From Gelatoporia subvermispora B (Eukaryota > Basidiomycota > Agaricomycetes > Polyporales > Gelatoporiaceae): 64,000 nucleotides of DNA. The stretch covers positions 712,926-776,925 of the forward strand of contig KB445796.1 in NCBI GenBank assembly GCA_000320605.2, read 5' to 3'. Below are positions 35,434 to 47,760 of the stretch, one piece after another. A program made the position numbers and the translations under genes. A model generated the notes under the pieces. It saw only the letters and a program-made list of their open reading frames with translations, ran no database searches and was not told the origin of the DNA. How positions within the stretch are numbered: position 1 is the first letter of the stretch; each line of letters opens with the position of its first letter.

Positions 35434-35846
35434 TCAACCGACAACTTTGGAGCCCTTGGTACCGTCAGGGTCTCCGCAGATCCACCTCGAGGTACACGTA
35501 ACGATGTTGTTACTGATGCTTTCCATCGCACATGACATTGATTCAAAAGGAACGCCTAGGTCGTATAGGCTATCTAAGGCTGCACAGATCCCTTCATGTC
35601 TTCATACAGTCTAAAACCTCTTTGAGTCGTGTCCAGCGATGCACCGGCCTCGACTATAAGCAAGAAGAGGCGAGAAGCCGCCTTGTGAGATAGTCCGAGC
35701 ATTGGATGACGTTGGAGCCCTGAGCACATACATAAAGAGCCTCGGGAATGTTGTCGTCGCCTCAAGATATCTTTCTGTGACCCAAAAAAAATACACTGAG
35801 AAGCCACAAATACTCTCCCTCCATCTTCCTGTGCACTCTGTAAGCA
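35434..35846. other. spacer between MGS1 and O-methyltransferase relic
   Basis: About 400 bp without a recognisable gene. Its counterpart follows the second MGS1 copy at about 42511-42732 in shortened form, with matching pieces such as the trailing TTGATTCAAAAGG and GTAGTCAA contexts. Confidence 0.4.
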
Positions 35847-36425
35847 TGAGTAGCCTCAGCCGGGAGGAATCGCTCGGACTGATATCCCTTCCTCATCCAA
35901 CCTGACGAAGAGCTGGAGGCTGCGCGCAAAATGAGAATGGGCTCCCCCAGGTCGTAGTTGATCCTGCGCAGGGAAAACTCCGGGACCTGATCGCATGCTC
36001 GATTGGAGCGAAGCGTGTACTGGAAATGGGTACACTAGGAGGATATGTTCACCCATCACTTGACTGCCATCATTCTGTCTCACAAATTCTGCAGCCTTTG
36101 CGCGATATGGCTAACGCGTGCGTTGCCTGCACATGACGAAGCTCTCACATGCGAGACTTACGCGAAGCACGCAGAGGTTGGTCTCACTCTTGCATGTCAG
36201 TCGACAAAATGCACAGGTGTCGCTCATCCCGATCTATTTGAGCTACTCTCGCGAACCTTGCGCATGGGGGCGATTCCATCTCGGGACACCATAGACAACG
36301 CGTATATGTTGCTCCGAAGCGAACATTTGACACTGTCGAGGTCGAGACTTTCCGGGTCATCAATCTTAAGCCAGCTGATGCCTAAACCTGCAGTCAAGGA
36401 CGTTGTTACGAGTTTACCTGAGTAA
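35847..36425 (+). pseudogene. O-methyltransferase (catechol-OMT family) relic
   Basis: The frames begin MSSLSREESLGLI. After frame changes they give GLPQVVVDPAQGKLRDLI, then CSIGAKRVLEMGTLGGY (the SAM-binding segment of the family), then AIWLTRALPAHDEALTCE and YAKHAEVGLTLA, ending at a stop at 36425. In this family these blocks are collinear in about 230 residues. Here a stop after HPT and at least one frameshift near 35905-35935 separate the first two, so it is not a working gene unless unusual introns exist. A second, more decayed copy lies at 42733-43324. Confidence 0.65.
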
Positions 36426-36628
36426 GATATTGCTGTTGCTCCGACTCAGTAGGCAAGACAGTATTTTTGCAATAGCTCAGTAGTTTTAAAAAATGTGAGT
36501 CTATCCCTGGTAATTAGTTGATAGGAAGCGCATATCTCATCATGACTACTCTCCACGGTCCATCCCTATACGAAAAGCAAATAACTAGCTACCACCTCAT
36601 CATCCGACCCCTCATTCCTCCCGAAGTC

Positions 36629-38512
36629 TCATGGAGAATGCCTGCAGATGCAGGGCGTATAGGCACTCCGCGGGTTGTACACAAACTCGGCACTAGAAGA
36701 CGGCTGCTCCTGCGCGGTGTCCTCGTCCCACACAACATCAAGATCATCGTTCTCGGAGCCATCTACGAGCGACTCGCCCAAGTTCCCTACAAACGAAACA
36801 AACCGCAAGCTTGAGACATGTGAGGTGACCGGATCAAGTCCTCCGTCTCGCACGAAGGAGGGGCGAGAGATGTCGTGTCCCAAGCCGTCGGTGAGCTGAC
36901 GGAGGTTCAGTAAAAAGTGGGTTATGACGATCGAATATAGTCTGGGTGAAAAGGAGTCAGCGGGAGAACCTGATAAGGCTCGTCGACTCACTGTATCGAT
37001 AACGTGTTGAAACATATGAACACCTGTAGCTATATCTTGCGGTAAGCAAACAATTCTCTCCTTCGAGACGCTTCGGAGACACATGCATTGAAAGCCCACC
37101 CAAAAATAATCGCCACGTTTACGGAGAGGAGAGCGCTTTATACGGCATTAGGCTACGGAATAAGATGCAGGCGATGATACTGACAGGAAGTTCAAGGTAC
37201 CTAGCAAGGTTTCATGAAGTCTCAGGTCACATCGCGAAACGTTATAACGTACCGTCTCGTAAAAGCATTGTCATGAGGGGCGTCTTCACATTTTGCACAT
37301 AGGCCGCATTTACTGTAGTCCATGTCTTTGACCAGGTGACAGATAAAACGATCAAATCTGCCACTATGACACATGCTCGGGCTCCTATCGAAACTGAACC
37401 GATATAAGCATAGGATCGCGATAGGAAGTATACGTACACCTGCATCAATGATTCGCTATGTAAGCAATTGCTTCGCACCAGATTGAGCTGCCGACGAACC
37501 TAACACACACTCCCTCTGTTATATCAAGCTGAGAGTCGAAACACTCTCGTCCGAGCAACCGAAAAGCGACTAGCTGCCACGAATTGCTCAAGACCAAGCA
37601 GTACTGTGTAACGGCATAAGACTCTACGCTAGTCCCCAGGCGATTTAGATTGTTTATGACTGACCGCATTCGCGCCCACAGGCACTAAGCTCAGCAGTGC
37701 GACAGTGATCCATAGAAACCGATTGCCTCCACTGAGAGCGTAGACTCGGGTTGTCGAGAATACTGATGAAGAACTCAGCCTTTACTACGGATTGATTGGG
37801 CAGATCTGTCTCACCTGTCCACAAGATTATCAAACACATCTCGAGCATGTTCACCACATAGTACTGCATTACATAGCTGCAGAGTCGGAATTCATATCCA
37901 GTGTCTTAGAGCAAACAGAAGTCGGAATCTGACCTCTGCTATGCCCTATGTCAGCGAGTGCAGGCTCAGTCGAGGTCAGGGAACTTACAACGAATGTGCC
38001 AGCAGATAGCGTAAATCCCTCAACTATTTCGAGTATTGTGAATATCATGACCAGCCATCGATTGGCGTGAAACAAAGCCATTGAGACGGCCAGTTTGCGT
38101 CCCCACATAAATTGGACTTCCGCTGGGATGGTGCAGATATGATCGTAAACCACAAGAGCTGTGAATAGGACGGTTATTTCGGAAAAAACATGAGTTAACA
38201 GAAGGTATTGATTGATTTCCCCGAGTTTCTTCTGCCGCATCCAGGTATTTCAGAAGCACATCAGGGGCAAAGACGTGTGAAGCCTTGCAATGGCGGCCAA
38301 CGAGCGTCGAAGAAATGGGGTGCTTCAAATTCTGAAGGTTCTCTAAGACGTACCGGCAGATACAGCAGAATAATAGTTCCCCAGGGCACTGTGGAAGGCA
38401 CCACAGCACGAGTAAGGTAAGAGTATTGAGTCCCAAGTATAATTGCCACTTACGCAGAGCTAACTGAGCTGACAACATTGGGCGTCAGTGTACCACAGAT
38501 CTCAGCCGTCAT
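36629..38512 (-). CDS. DUF6533-type seven-helix membrane protein
   Basis: Minus-strand multi-exon gene starting MTAEICGTLTPNVVS at 38512. The DUF6533 signature is VVYDHICTIPAEVQFMWGRK followed by ALFHANRWLVMIFTILEIV. Further hydrophobic segments are LEMCLIILWTG, RFLWITVALLSLVPVGANA and RACVIVADLIVLSVTWSK with TPLMTMLLRDG, then YSIVITHFLLNLRQL. The cytoplasmic tail is acidic (LGESLVDGSENDDLDVVWDE) and ends at 36629. This large basidiomycete family has no settled function. Introns GTGAGA...CAG near 37815-37770 and GTCAGT...ACAG near 37665-37605 keep frame. Exon edges between 38480 and 38220 and near 37240-37100 are uncertain, so one break cannot be excluded. Two related copies follow (43374-45374 and 54678-56629). 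Confidence 0.6.
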
Positions 38513-39589
38513 CGTTAGAGGTTATGAACGAAGGAAGCAAATGGGCATATTCTACTAGCCTCAGAGAATGATACCAACATTTATACCAGTCAACCATCTC
38601 GGCACAACAATCTGCATTCACCGATTCTGCAGAGCCCAGGATTTCGGTTCATTGCATGGCCTGCGAGGCTGTGCAAGAGAAACAAGTATTTGTGAGATGT
38701 GCGCCGTCGAAGCGTGATTATGAGTGGATTGAGTGACGCGGAAACGGAGCCGTTCTTGGCACCGGCCGATCAATATCCTCAATGCTGATAAGGACGAATT
38801 TCGAAATCACAACCTATCCCACCCTGTTCCTGTGTCGCGGAGCTTGATAGATACATCCTTTGCCTAATGGCAACGAGCTCGTGGAGAAGCACCGCTCTAG
38901 GCACAATTATTCTTGGGGGCGTCTCCCGGATATTATGATGATCTCTACGGTCGTCGAGATGTTCTCTCCAGCAGGGTATGTTCGTGATAACGTTTAGGCA
39001 GGGGATAACTTTGTCGTCTGAATTCACTAAGCATCGATCAGGAGAATCTCCGCCCGAAATTCCTGCCTTTTCCGTATTTATGCGCACCTTGGGCACGTTT
39101 GGGACGCATGATAAGGGAGTGAGGAGAAGGATTGTATTTTGACAGGTTCCCGGTCAGAAGACGCTCGAAAAACAGGCAGAGGTGTCAAAAGTCGACGCGA
39201 TCCTTTCTGACAGCCTGTCGGAAATTTCGAACATTACCCTGTGCTCACCCCGTGTCCTTATCACATGTCGGTCGTACTACCACTTTCTGACAGTTTTGTT
39301 GCGCATGACACGGATTACAATGCACATGTACAAAACACGGAAGCGATAAAGAGATCCAGAGCCGTGGCACAGCGCACAGATGGACATCTTATGAGACCCA
39401 CAGCCGCAACCAGAGCCGAACGCGGTGCGACGGGGGTGTGTTCTATGAACAACCGGGGTTGAGGAATTGTCACGGATATCTATACCGCCCAAACAAGGGA
39501 CAACGAGAACATTACACAGGCGGACCGCAGCATATTAGACGGTAGCGTACCACACACATCCGACCCGAGCCGCGCATATCATCACAGTC
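38513..39589. other. spacer ending in duplicated HAP2 3' flank
   Basis: About 1.1 kb without a gene. The part after about 39240 (GTGCTCACCCCGTGTCCTTA and on) matches sequence left of the intact HAP2 (about 58110-58450) and left of the second HAP2 copy (about 45920-46230). It is therefore HAP2 3' flank carried along in the duplications. Confidence 0.55.
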
Positions 39590-40480
39590 GCAAATCCAGA
39601 CCCGCATCCGCGCCGACCCCGCCAAAGGGTGATATTCCTCATGCGCGTGCCCGGCTCCATCTTGATCCCGCGCCCGTTATATCCGCATACAGCCGCTCCG
39701 TACGATCAAGGCACGGCGCATGGTGGCGGCGTACAGACTCGTACAGGTAAGGCACATGGTGCACCATCGGCGCGCCTCAGCCCTGCGGTGCGGCCGCACA
39801 CGGCACACGTATCACAGCATACGCGGGGGTCGGCGCGGAAGACATGTCTGGCGGGAGGGGCGTGGAGTGTCGCGCCTAAGGATGAGCGTGGTCGTGCGCG
39901 TGCATGGCGTGCCCGGAATGCCCCACGTGCGAGTGAGTGTGCGAGCGTACATGTTGCGCCTAAATATTATGTATACTGGTGCTGGAGCTCCGGCGTAGAA
40001 CAGATACAATGGTGCGCGTCGCACGTGCGGTCCTGCATCATACCTACGTCGGCCGTTGCTGGTACCGTCGGGGCGAGAGGAGCGCGGGTGTTGTGAGGTG
40101 TGAGAACATTGAGTGAAACGAAACGCCCGTCAGGCTGAGCGGGCTACCTGTGCGGCTCAGCATGAGATACTGCTTGAACGGCGAGTGTACAAGACGTGTG
40201 ACAGACGTGGGCCGCAGGAGCTGCAGGGCGAGGGCAAAAAAGAGCGGCTAACGCGACGGCTAGAGGCCTTCCTCGGGAACTGCTGTACAGGCAAAGCAGG
40301 CTGAGTCTGGGGCTTGAGGGATTCCTGCGGCTCACGACAGGTGCGTCGTCGTCGTCGTCGGCAGAACCTCTGCTCGCCCTCGTCTTCTTCCCCATCCTTG
40401 AACATTTGAACGTCGCCGCAGACGAGCCCATCTCTGGCCAATTGGCGTTTTGAGTAGCAACCTTCTTGGCGGTGATGGAC
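39590..40480 (-). pseudogene. HAP2 (NF-YA) 3'-half pseudogene, copy 1
   Basis: Plus-strand blocks correspond in order to 58510-59610 of the intact gene: the C-terminal end (CAAAGGGTGATATTCCTCAT against CAAAGCGCAGCATATCCTCAT), the tyrosine/leucine-rich end region, the His-rich region, and the acidic block near TTCCCCATCCTTGAAC. Internal deletions and frameshifts remove most of the coding sequence. It ends near the codons just after the CBF-domain intron and is followed directly by MGS1 promoter sequence. It cannot encode a DNA-binding domain. Confidence 0.75.
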
Positions 40481-40546
40481 GGCGCATCAGATGAGGTTTC
40501 GCTCGCGCACTCACATCAAGCTCGATGGAGTCGCCGATCCGCGAGT

Positions 40547-40618
40547 CACGTGCCGACGCGTACTTACCCCGCCGATCGCATTTGCTGCTGCCCGTCGATT
40601 CTCGTCGCGTCGACGCGT
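40547..40618 (+). promoter_or_regulatory. retained MGS1 promoter motifs, copy 2
   Basis: CACGTG at 40547-40552 and ACGCGT at 40556-40561 and 40613-40618 reproduce the spacing seen before intact MGS1. The adjoining sequence (GCCGATCGCATTTGCT) is also alike. The gene downstream is a pseudogene. Confidence 0.55.
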
Positions 40619-40679
40619 CCACCACCAATCAACGACCTGACCTGCTCTTACTCTCCTACAACGATTCCTTGACCTCAGC

Positions 40680-42502
40680 GACGCCGACATGATCTATCCT
40701 GCCCTCTCAAGCGGGGCAGACCTAGTCCCAGCACGCCCACGCAATCGCCTGCAGCGTCTACCTCACGTCTGCAAGCAGCGGCGTCGCTCGCAGACCGTCT
40801 GCACTCGCAGAGCCGAGACGAGCATGTCGGGCGGCCGCAGTCCACGGGGCGCGGATTGCTTCTGATGGGTATGCTCGAGGGCGGCTCAGCGAGAAGCATA
40901 ATCTTGTGGGGCCCGCCAGGGTATGTGATCACCTCGCATGAATATGGAACGGACGACTCAGTATCGCGCAGCTGCAGCAAGACGACGCGTGAAAGACGCT
41001 TCGCAAGCCAAACTGACGCAACCTTCAAGGGGCTTGGCGCGACGGACGCGGGAATTGTGGATGTGCCGATTGTGTTGGAGGAAGCAAAGTGGATGCTTAC
41101 GCTCACCGCAAGATTTGCGCTCCCTTCGCTCGATTCACGGACAGGACAAGTGAGGTGACACGTCAGTTTTGCAAATCGCTCATTCGAACATCTGCAGGAC
41201 ATCTTGTTAACATACATCGAACATGGCTATTCACAAGTGTAAGAGGATTTATGTAGTCTACCCGTTCTGTCTGCTCACCAGTAGTAATTTGATAGGTGCT
41301 ATAACCGAAATACCTCCTTCAAGTTGATCGGCTCTCTACTGAGCCGCTGTAGGTAAGCGTAAACTCCTTCTTCGAATTGTCGGCCATTGTGCCCACAGCG
41401 ATAGGATTTTTATCTTTGAACGGCTCACAGATGATGACATCAAGTAATTCACAACCCAGGCTGTCGAATGGGTCTCGTAGATAACCTATGTAAACCCATT
41501 GACGCGGTGGAGGACGGCCTCGCCTACCACTCTCAATCCGGAGAGAAGCCCTTGTTCTCCTAGGCCCTTGTCTCCCAGCTATTCTCCACACACAAAGCAC
41601 AATTCTCCGCCTATCTGTAGCTCAGACCTCGGACCTCGAGTCACTCGTCTCTCTGCTGGCGACGCGCGCACCGCGCTCTCGCTACTCGTGCTCGTGCTCT
41701 CAAGCCCGCGCAATGCAGACGAGGATACACTTCTCAGCGCTACGACCGCACAGGCGACAGCCGGTACGACATGATTTTGGCGCTGCACAAGAGTGTACGT
41801 GGGAGCAACGGCTCGGCGGCCATGTACTGGCTCGTGCGGTCGCTCTCGGCGGGGGAAGACCCGTTGTAGATTGCAAGGCGGATGACTGTATACGCGAGCG
41901 AAGACGTCGGGCTCGCAGACAACCATGCGCTGCCGTTGGTGAGTCACCTCTTCGCTTTTTCGAGTGGTCCTGCTCTCCTCACCGAGGCAGACGCTCACAC
42001 GTTAACTCCGCAGGCAGTGGCGACACTCCAGGCGTGCCAGACGATCGGAATGCCCGAATGCCGCATCAACCTTGCTCACCTAGTTGCATACCTTTCCGAG
42101 GCGCCAAATTCGACGTACGCATACGAGGTCTACAACCGCGCGGAAGAGGCCGCCAAGCGCGACATGATGCTGCCCGTCCCGTTGCCCGTGCGCAACGTGC
42201 CGCCGGGGCTCATGAAGGAGCTCGGATACGTTCATGGGTACCACTACAGTCCCGATTCCGTGTTGGTGTTCCCAGCATGTCTTTCATTCCGAAGAGAGCT
42301 GTTGATTGATTGCATGTGTGCTATTATAACCATCCGGCGACAAACGAGTACCTGCCACCGCACTTCAAGAACAAGAACGAGGTATCTTTACGGTACAAGG
42401 GGGCAAGACGGATGAGCTACGAGACGAGGACACGTTACGCAAATGGGAGCAGGAGGAGAACAGGGGTCAACCTTGGGAGGGCATGCCTGATGCTGAGACG
42501 TA
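40680..42502 (+). pseudogene. MGS1/WRNIP1 pseudogene, copy 2
   Basis: It matches the intact gene exon by exon but lacks the zinc-finger exons and most of the Ser/Pro linker. Remaining blocks: LLMGMLEGGSARSIILWGPPG, a mutated Walker A (CSKTTRER in place of CGKTTLAR), TFKGLGATDAGIVDV, then the C-terminal domain at about 41740-42260 (LQACQTIGMPECRINLAHLV, KELGYVHGYHYSPD) still nearly intact. A stop falls inside the LTDDDIK helix at about 41443 and several frameshifts are present. The C-terminal half is better conserved than the N-terminal half. Confidence 0.85.
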
Positions 42503-42732
42503 GTCAATAGACAACTTTTGACCCCCTGGCACGGTCAAAGCCTCCGTGTATTCACCTTGAGGTACATCTACTGTCACTGTTGCTCATTGATGCTTTCCAC
42601 TGCACATAGCAGTAATCCGGATGACCATCCGTCTTACATAGGCTGTCTAGGGTCGCACGGGCCCCACCAGTGACCCACAGAGGACACCCTTGGATACCAC
42701 AAATCTTCTCCCGTTCATCTACCTATACACTC

Positions 42733-43324
42733 ATGAGTAGCCTCGGCCAGGAGGAACTGCTCGGACCGGTGATGCAGTTTTTCTCATTCGGCCTGACGAG
42801 CTGAAGTCTGCGCGCAAGAATAGGATGACGCTCCTCGCGATCTTAGTTGGCTTAGCTCAGGGAAATTTCTGAACCTACGCGCACACTCTGCCAGCGCGAA
42901 GCATATGCTGGAGGTGGGCGCGCTGGGAGGATGCGTTCGCCCATCGCTTCAATGCCGCAAGCCTATCTCATAAATGTTGTCCTTTTTTCGCGATGTGCCT
43001 AGCGCATGCCTTACTTGCAGGTGGCGACGCTTACCTCACCTGTGAATCTCCGAAAAGCATGCAGAGGTTGGTCTTACTCTTTCATGTCGGTCGACAGAAC
43101 GTATGTGTAGATGTCACTTTCTCGGTCCATTCGGACTAGGTTACTCCCACGAACGTTGCGCATGCGACGCCTACACGTTGCTCCGGAGCGACCATTTGGC
43201 TTTGTCAGGGTCGAAACTCTCGGAGCCCATAATGGCAGGACTCAGCCGATACCTAAATCACGCATTCAAGGATACTGTAACGGGGTTACTTGAGTCGTAT
43301 ATTGTTGGTACTCCGACGCAGTAA
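42733..43324 (+). pseudogene. O-methyltransferase relic, copy 2
   Basis: It begins ATGAGTAGCCTCGGCCAGGA, matching the start of the relic at 35847, and follows it through to TCAAGGATACTGTAACGGGG, which equals the copy-1 end. The SAM-binding segment is more eroded (GCGCGAAGCATATGCTGGAG). It sits in the same place, between MGS1 and the DUF6533 copy, so it was duplicated with them. Confidence 0.65.
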
Positions 43325-43373
43325 ACTAGACAGAATTATTGTGCGCATATCTCATTATAAGTACTCTCCACGT

Positions 43374-45374
43374 CTAGACGAGAAGTGAAACACTGTACAC
43401 CATCCCATCACCCGATCCCTCATTCTTCCCGTCTTCTCCAGGAAAATGCCTGCAGACGCAAGCCCTAAGCGTATTCTGGGAATTACATATAATCTCGGTG
43501 CTGGAAGATGGTTGCTCCATGTTACGTTGCGGTATGTCCTCGTCCCACACAACATCAAGGTCATTGTTCTCAGAGTCATCGTATACAAGCGACTCGCCCA
43601 AGTTCCCTACGAACGAAACAAACCGCAAGCTTGAGACATGCGAAGGGATTGGATCAAGTCCTACGTCTCGCACGAAGGAGGGGCGAGAGATGTCATGTCT
43701 CGAGCCGTCGGTGAGCTGACGGAGGTTCAGTAGAAAGTGAGTGATGACGATCGAGTATAGTCTGGGGTGAAAAAGGGATCAGCAGTAGAACCTGATGAGG
43801 CTCTCGACTCACTGTATCGATAACGTGTTGAAACATATGAACACCTGTAGCTATAGCTTGTGATAAGCGACCAAATTTCTCCTTCTAGACGCATTCGGAG
43901 ACACATGCATTGTAAGCCCACCCAACAATAATCGCCACGTTAATGGAGAGTAGAGCACTTTATATGGCATTAAGCTAAGGCATAAGATGTAGGCGATAGC
44001 ACTGACAAGAAGTTCAAGGTGCCTAGTGGTTTGTATGAAGTCTCAGGTGACAGGTCACAGTGCGAAACATCATGACGTACCATCTCGGAAGAGCATCGTC
44101 ATGAGGGGCGTCCTCATATCTTGCGCATGGGCCACATTCACTGCAGCCCATGTCCTCAACCAGGTGACATATAGAACGATCGAATCTGCCGCTATGACAC
44201 ATGCTCGGGCTCCTATTGAAACTGGGACAGTATGAGCATAGGATTGGAATAGAAGGTCCACGTACACCTTCGTTGATGATCCGCTGTGTAAGCAATAGCT
44301 TCGTACCAAATATAGCTGCGCACAAACCTAGTACACATCCCCTCTGATATATCGAGCTTAGAGTCGAAACACTCTCGCCCGGGCAACGGAAAAGCAACTA
44401 CCTGCCACAAACTGCTGGAGACCCAGCAGTACTATGTAACGGCATAAGGCTCTACGTTAGTCCCCGGGCAATTTAAATTGTTTATGACCGACCGCATTCG
44501 CGCCTACTGGCAACAAGCTCAACAGTGCGACAGTGATCCATAGAAACCGATTGCCCCCACTGAGAGCATAGACTCGGGTTGTCGAGAACACTGATGGAGA
44601 ACTCAGCCTTTACTGCGGGTTATATGCGCAGATCTGTCTCACCTGTCCACAAGGTTATTAAACACATCTCGAGCGTGTTCCCCACGTAGTACTGCATGGC
44701 ATAGCTGAGAACACCGGAGTCATAGTTTATATCCAGTGTCTTAGAGCAAACATAGATCGAAATCTGACCTCTGCCATACTCTACGTCAGCGAGTGCAGGC
44801 TCAATTGAGGTCAGTGCACTTACAACGAGCGTGCCAGCGGATGGCATAAATCCTCCAACAACTTCGAGTATTGTGAGTATCATGACTAGCCATCGATTCG
44901 CGTGGAACAAGATCATTGGGACGGTCAATTTGCGTCTCCACATAAATCGAATTTCCGCTGGGATGGTGCAGACATGATCATACAATACTAGAGCTGTGAA
45001 CAGGACGGTTATTCTCGAAAACAAAACATGAGTCATCAAAAAAAATTGATTGATTCTCCTGAATTATTTCTGTCGCCACCAGTTTTTCATGAAGCAAAGC
45101 AAAGGTAAAGACGTGTGGAGCTTTTTGATGGCGGGCTACGAGTGTCGAAGAAATGAGGTGTTTGCCCGATGCGCATACTTGAACTTCTGAAGATTCCTTT
45201 GGTACGTACCGGCAGACGCAGCAGAGTAGTAGTTCCCTAGATTGCTGTAAAAGGAACCTCGGAATGAGTAAGGCGAGAGTATTGAGTCTCGGGTGCGTCG
45301 TTTATTGCCACTTACGCAGAGCTAAGTAAGCTGACAACTTTGAGCGTAGGTGGACCATAGATCCCAGCTGCCAT
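43374..45374 (-). pseudogene. DUF6533 seven-helix protein, copy 2, probably broken
   Basis: Minus-strand blocks match 36629-38512: LVLYDHVCTIPAEIRFMWRR with ILFHANRWLVMILTILEVVG, RACVIAADSIVLYVTW, TPLMTMLFRDG, and the tail LRFVSFVGNLGESLVYDDSE. The tail frame is kept, but the segment around 44000-43800 contains a single-base difference that shifts the frame before the last helix. The start region differs (MAAGIYGPPT). It may be a recent pseudogene. Confidence 0.65.
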
Positions 45375-46329
45375 CGTTTGAGGTTGTGGATGAAGGAAAC
45401 AAATGGACATGTACTGGCCTCAGAGAATGACTCCAATATATATCCTAGTCAACCGTGTCGCTGGGCGTCATTGACGCGCCACGGCTCGGCACATCAGTCT
45501 ACATTCACCGGTTCTGCAGAGACCAGGATTTCGGTTCATGGCTTGGTCTGAGAGGCTGCGCGGGTGAATCAGAGTGCTGTGACTTATGTGCCGTCGGAGC
45601 ATCATCGGTACCTTAAGTTGCGCGGGAATGCAGTCATTCTTGACACCATGAATGCCGATAGGAATCGTATCTCATCCCGTTTCTGTGGCACAGAGCTGGC
45701 CTAGGGATATATATATCTTCTACCAGCAACGAGCTCAAGAAGAAGCTCCGCTCTAGGCGCAATTATGGAGGTCTCCCCCGAATATCTTGGTAACCTAGAT
45801 GATCGTTTGAATGCTCTTTCCAGCCGGACATCAAGGGTATGCTACGACATTGTTTTGGCTCGGGACTGCTTTGTCTTCTGTGACTTCATTACAACGTTCG
45901 AGATCTCGGCCATTACTCTGTGGCAACCCCGTGTCCTTGTCACATGTGAGTCGGTCGTACTTTCATCGAGACTTTCGGACAGTTCTATTGCACAAAATAT
46001 GATCTACAGTGTACATGCACGATACACGGAAGCGAAGAAGCAGTCCGGAGTCGTAGCGTAGCGCGCAGATGGACATCTACGAGACCTGCAGCCATACCCA
46101 GAGCCGAACGCAGTACGACGGGGGTGAATTCTATGAGCAGATGGAGTCGAGACTTTTCCACAAACATGTACACCGCCAAAATAAGGCACAACGAGAGCAT
46201 TACAAAGGCGGACTGTAGCATGTTACACAGTCGCGTACTGTGTACGTCCGATCCAGGTCGCACATGCCACCAGTCGCAAATGCAAACCCCCGTCGACTCT
46301 CCGCCACCGAGCGTCACCGCGCATCCGCG
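45375..46329. other. spacer, second copy, with HAP2 3' flank
   Basis: It corresponds to 38513-39589. The piece from about 45920 (CCCCGTGTCCTTGTCACATG) is the HAP2 3' flank. ORFs here (45765-46061) are not conserved as protein in the sister copy. Confidence 0.5.
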
Positions 46330-47345
46330 CCGACCCACCAAAGGGCAACATATCCTCATGCGTGCGCTGTGGCTCGGTCACCATCCCGCGGGCGGTATAT
46401 CCGCATACGGCCGCTTCATACAATCAAGGTACGACACATCGTGGCGGCGTGCAGTTAGGGCACGTGGTGCGTCGTTAGCGTGCCTGAGCGCGGTGGCGTG
46501 CGGTGCGCGCATCGCGACCTGCGCGGAGGTCGGCGCAGAAGACATAGCGGACTAATGCGCCTACGGATGGGCGTGGCCGTGCGCGGGGTGACCCACTTAC
46601 GAGTGAGTGTGCGGGTGCACATATTGTACCTGAAGACTGGACTGCTGCCGGACATGCAGGCGCGGATGCTGGGCCTGGTGCTCGGTGCTGCTGGTGCAGA
46701 TGCGACGAGAGTAGCGAAGACGTCGCGGGGTGCTAGAACGTAGGGTGGAATGAGACGTCGATCACGCTGAGCGGGCCCTCGCATGACCCGGCGCGAGGTG
46801 CTGCTCGAAGGGCGAGTGAACAAGCTGTGCGGGGGGAGGTGGGCTGCAAGAGCTGCTGGGGTTGGGACACGGAGAACGGCTGGCATGAACGCTGGAAGCG
46901 GAACCCGGACGACACGGACTCGATGACACCGATACCAGATGGGGGGCCGTACCGGGTAATATATCTCCTCCTCCTCCTCCAGTCCGACGCGTCTGCAGCG
47001 ACTGCGGGGCGACCGACGGGAGACGCTGCTCGCGCTTGGGCTCGGTCGAGTGGACGGGGACGGCGGGGCAGGCTGAATCTTGGGCTTAAGGGGCTCCTGA
47101 GACCCACGACAGGTGTGTCTTCGTGATCGTCAGAATGCATGGTTTGCTCTCTTCTTCATCCTGGAACGTCGACGCAGACGAGCCCGCCTCTGGCTGATCG
47201 GGCTTTTGAGCAGCAATCTTCTCAGCCCGGGTGAAGGCCCGCACGCACGGCGCATGGTCTGTTTGTGCTGCAATTCATGATGATAGAGACGAGGCGGGGA
47301 GAGTAGCACGGACTGACGCGCCTTTTGCTGGGTTGAAAGCCTGTC
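46330..47345 (-). pseudogene. HAP2 (NF-YA) 3'-half pseudogene, copy 2
   Basis: It follows the intact HAP2 last exon from its 3' end (CCACCAAAGGGCAACATATC) past the acidic block (CCGCCTCTGGCTGATCGGGC near 47190) and across the CBF-domain intron to GCTGGGTTGAAAGCCTGT near 47340, where it joins MGS1 promoter sequence. It has frameshifts and a large deletion in the His-rich region. No complete CBF domain remains. Confidence 0.75.
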
Positions 47346-47396
47346 AGCAACTACTAGTTGTCCTCCTTGCGCCCGCACGATGGCCGATCCGTGAGT

Positions 47397-47760
47397 CACG
47401 TGCTGATGCGTACCCCGCCGATCACATTTGCCGGTCGATTCTCGTGGCGTCGACGCGTCCACCACCACTGATCAACGACGACTTGACCTGTCAAGCTTCA
47501 AGGGCGGCTCGACGGTAAGCATAATCTTGTGGGGCCCGCCAGGGTATGTGTCACGTGGAACGGTTCGCGCAGATGCGGCAAGACGACACTTGCAAGACTC
47601 TTCGCGAGGAAGGACGCGAATTTCAAGGAGCTTGGCGCGACGAACGCGGGAATCGTGAATGTGCGTAATGTGGTGGAGGAGGCGAAGAGGATGCTTGCGC
47701 TCACCGGTAGGTTTGCACTCTCGATTCGCGGATAGGCCACCAACTCTGATCACATATTTC
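47397..47760 (+). pseudogene. MGS1 pseudogene, copy 3: promoter plus P-loop exons only
   Basis: CACGTG (47397) and ACGCGT (47453) precede a 5'-deleted fragment that starts at GGSTVSIILWGPPG. It keeps an intact Walker A across the intron (CGKTTLARLFA), then FKELGATNAGIVNVRNVVEE and ALTGR, and breaks off just inside the next exon near 47775. Everything downstream, including Walker B, is missing; HAP2 3' flank follows. Confidence 0.8.

Noticed and set aside
39629..40096. 155-codon plus-strand ORF in HAP2 copy 1
   Set aside because: It is the complementary strand of decayed HAP2 sequence and is not kept open in the sister copies.
45765..46061. 98-codon plus-strand ORF in the second spacer
   Set aside because: The homologous spacer at 38.9-39.4 kb does not keep this frame, so it is unlikely to be coding.
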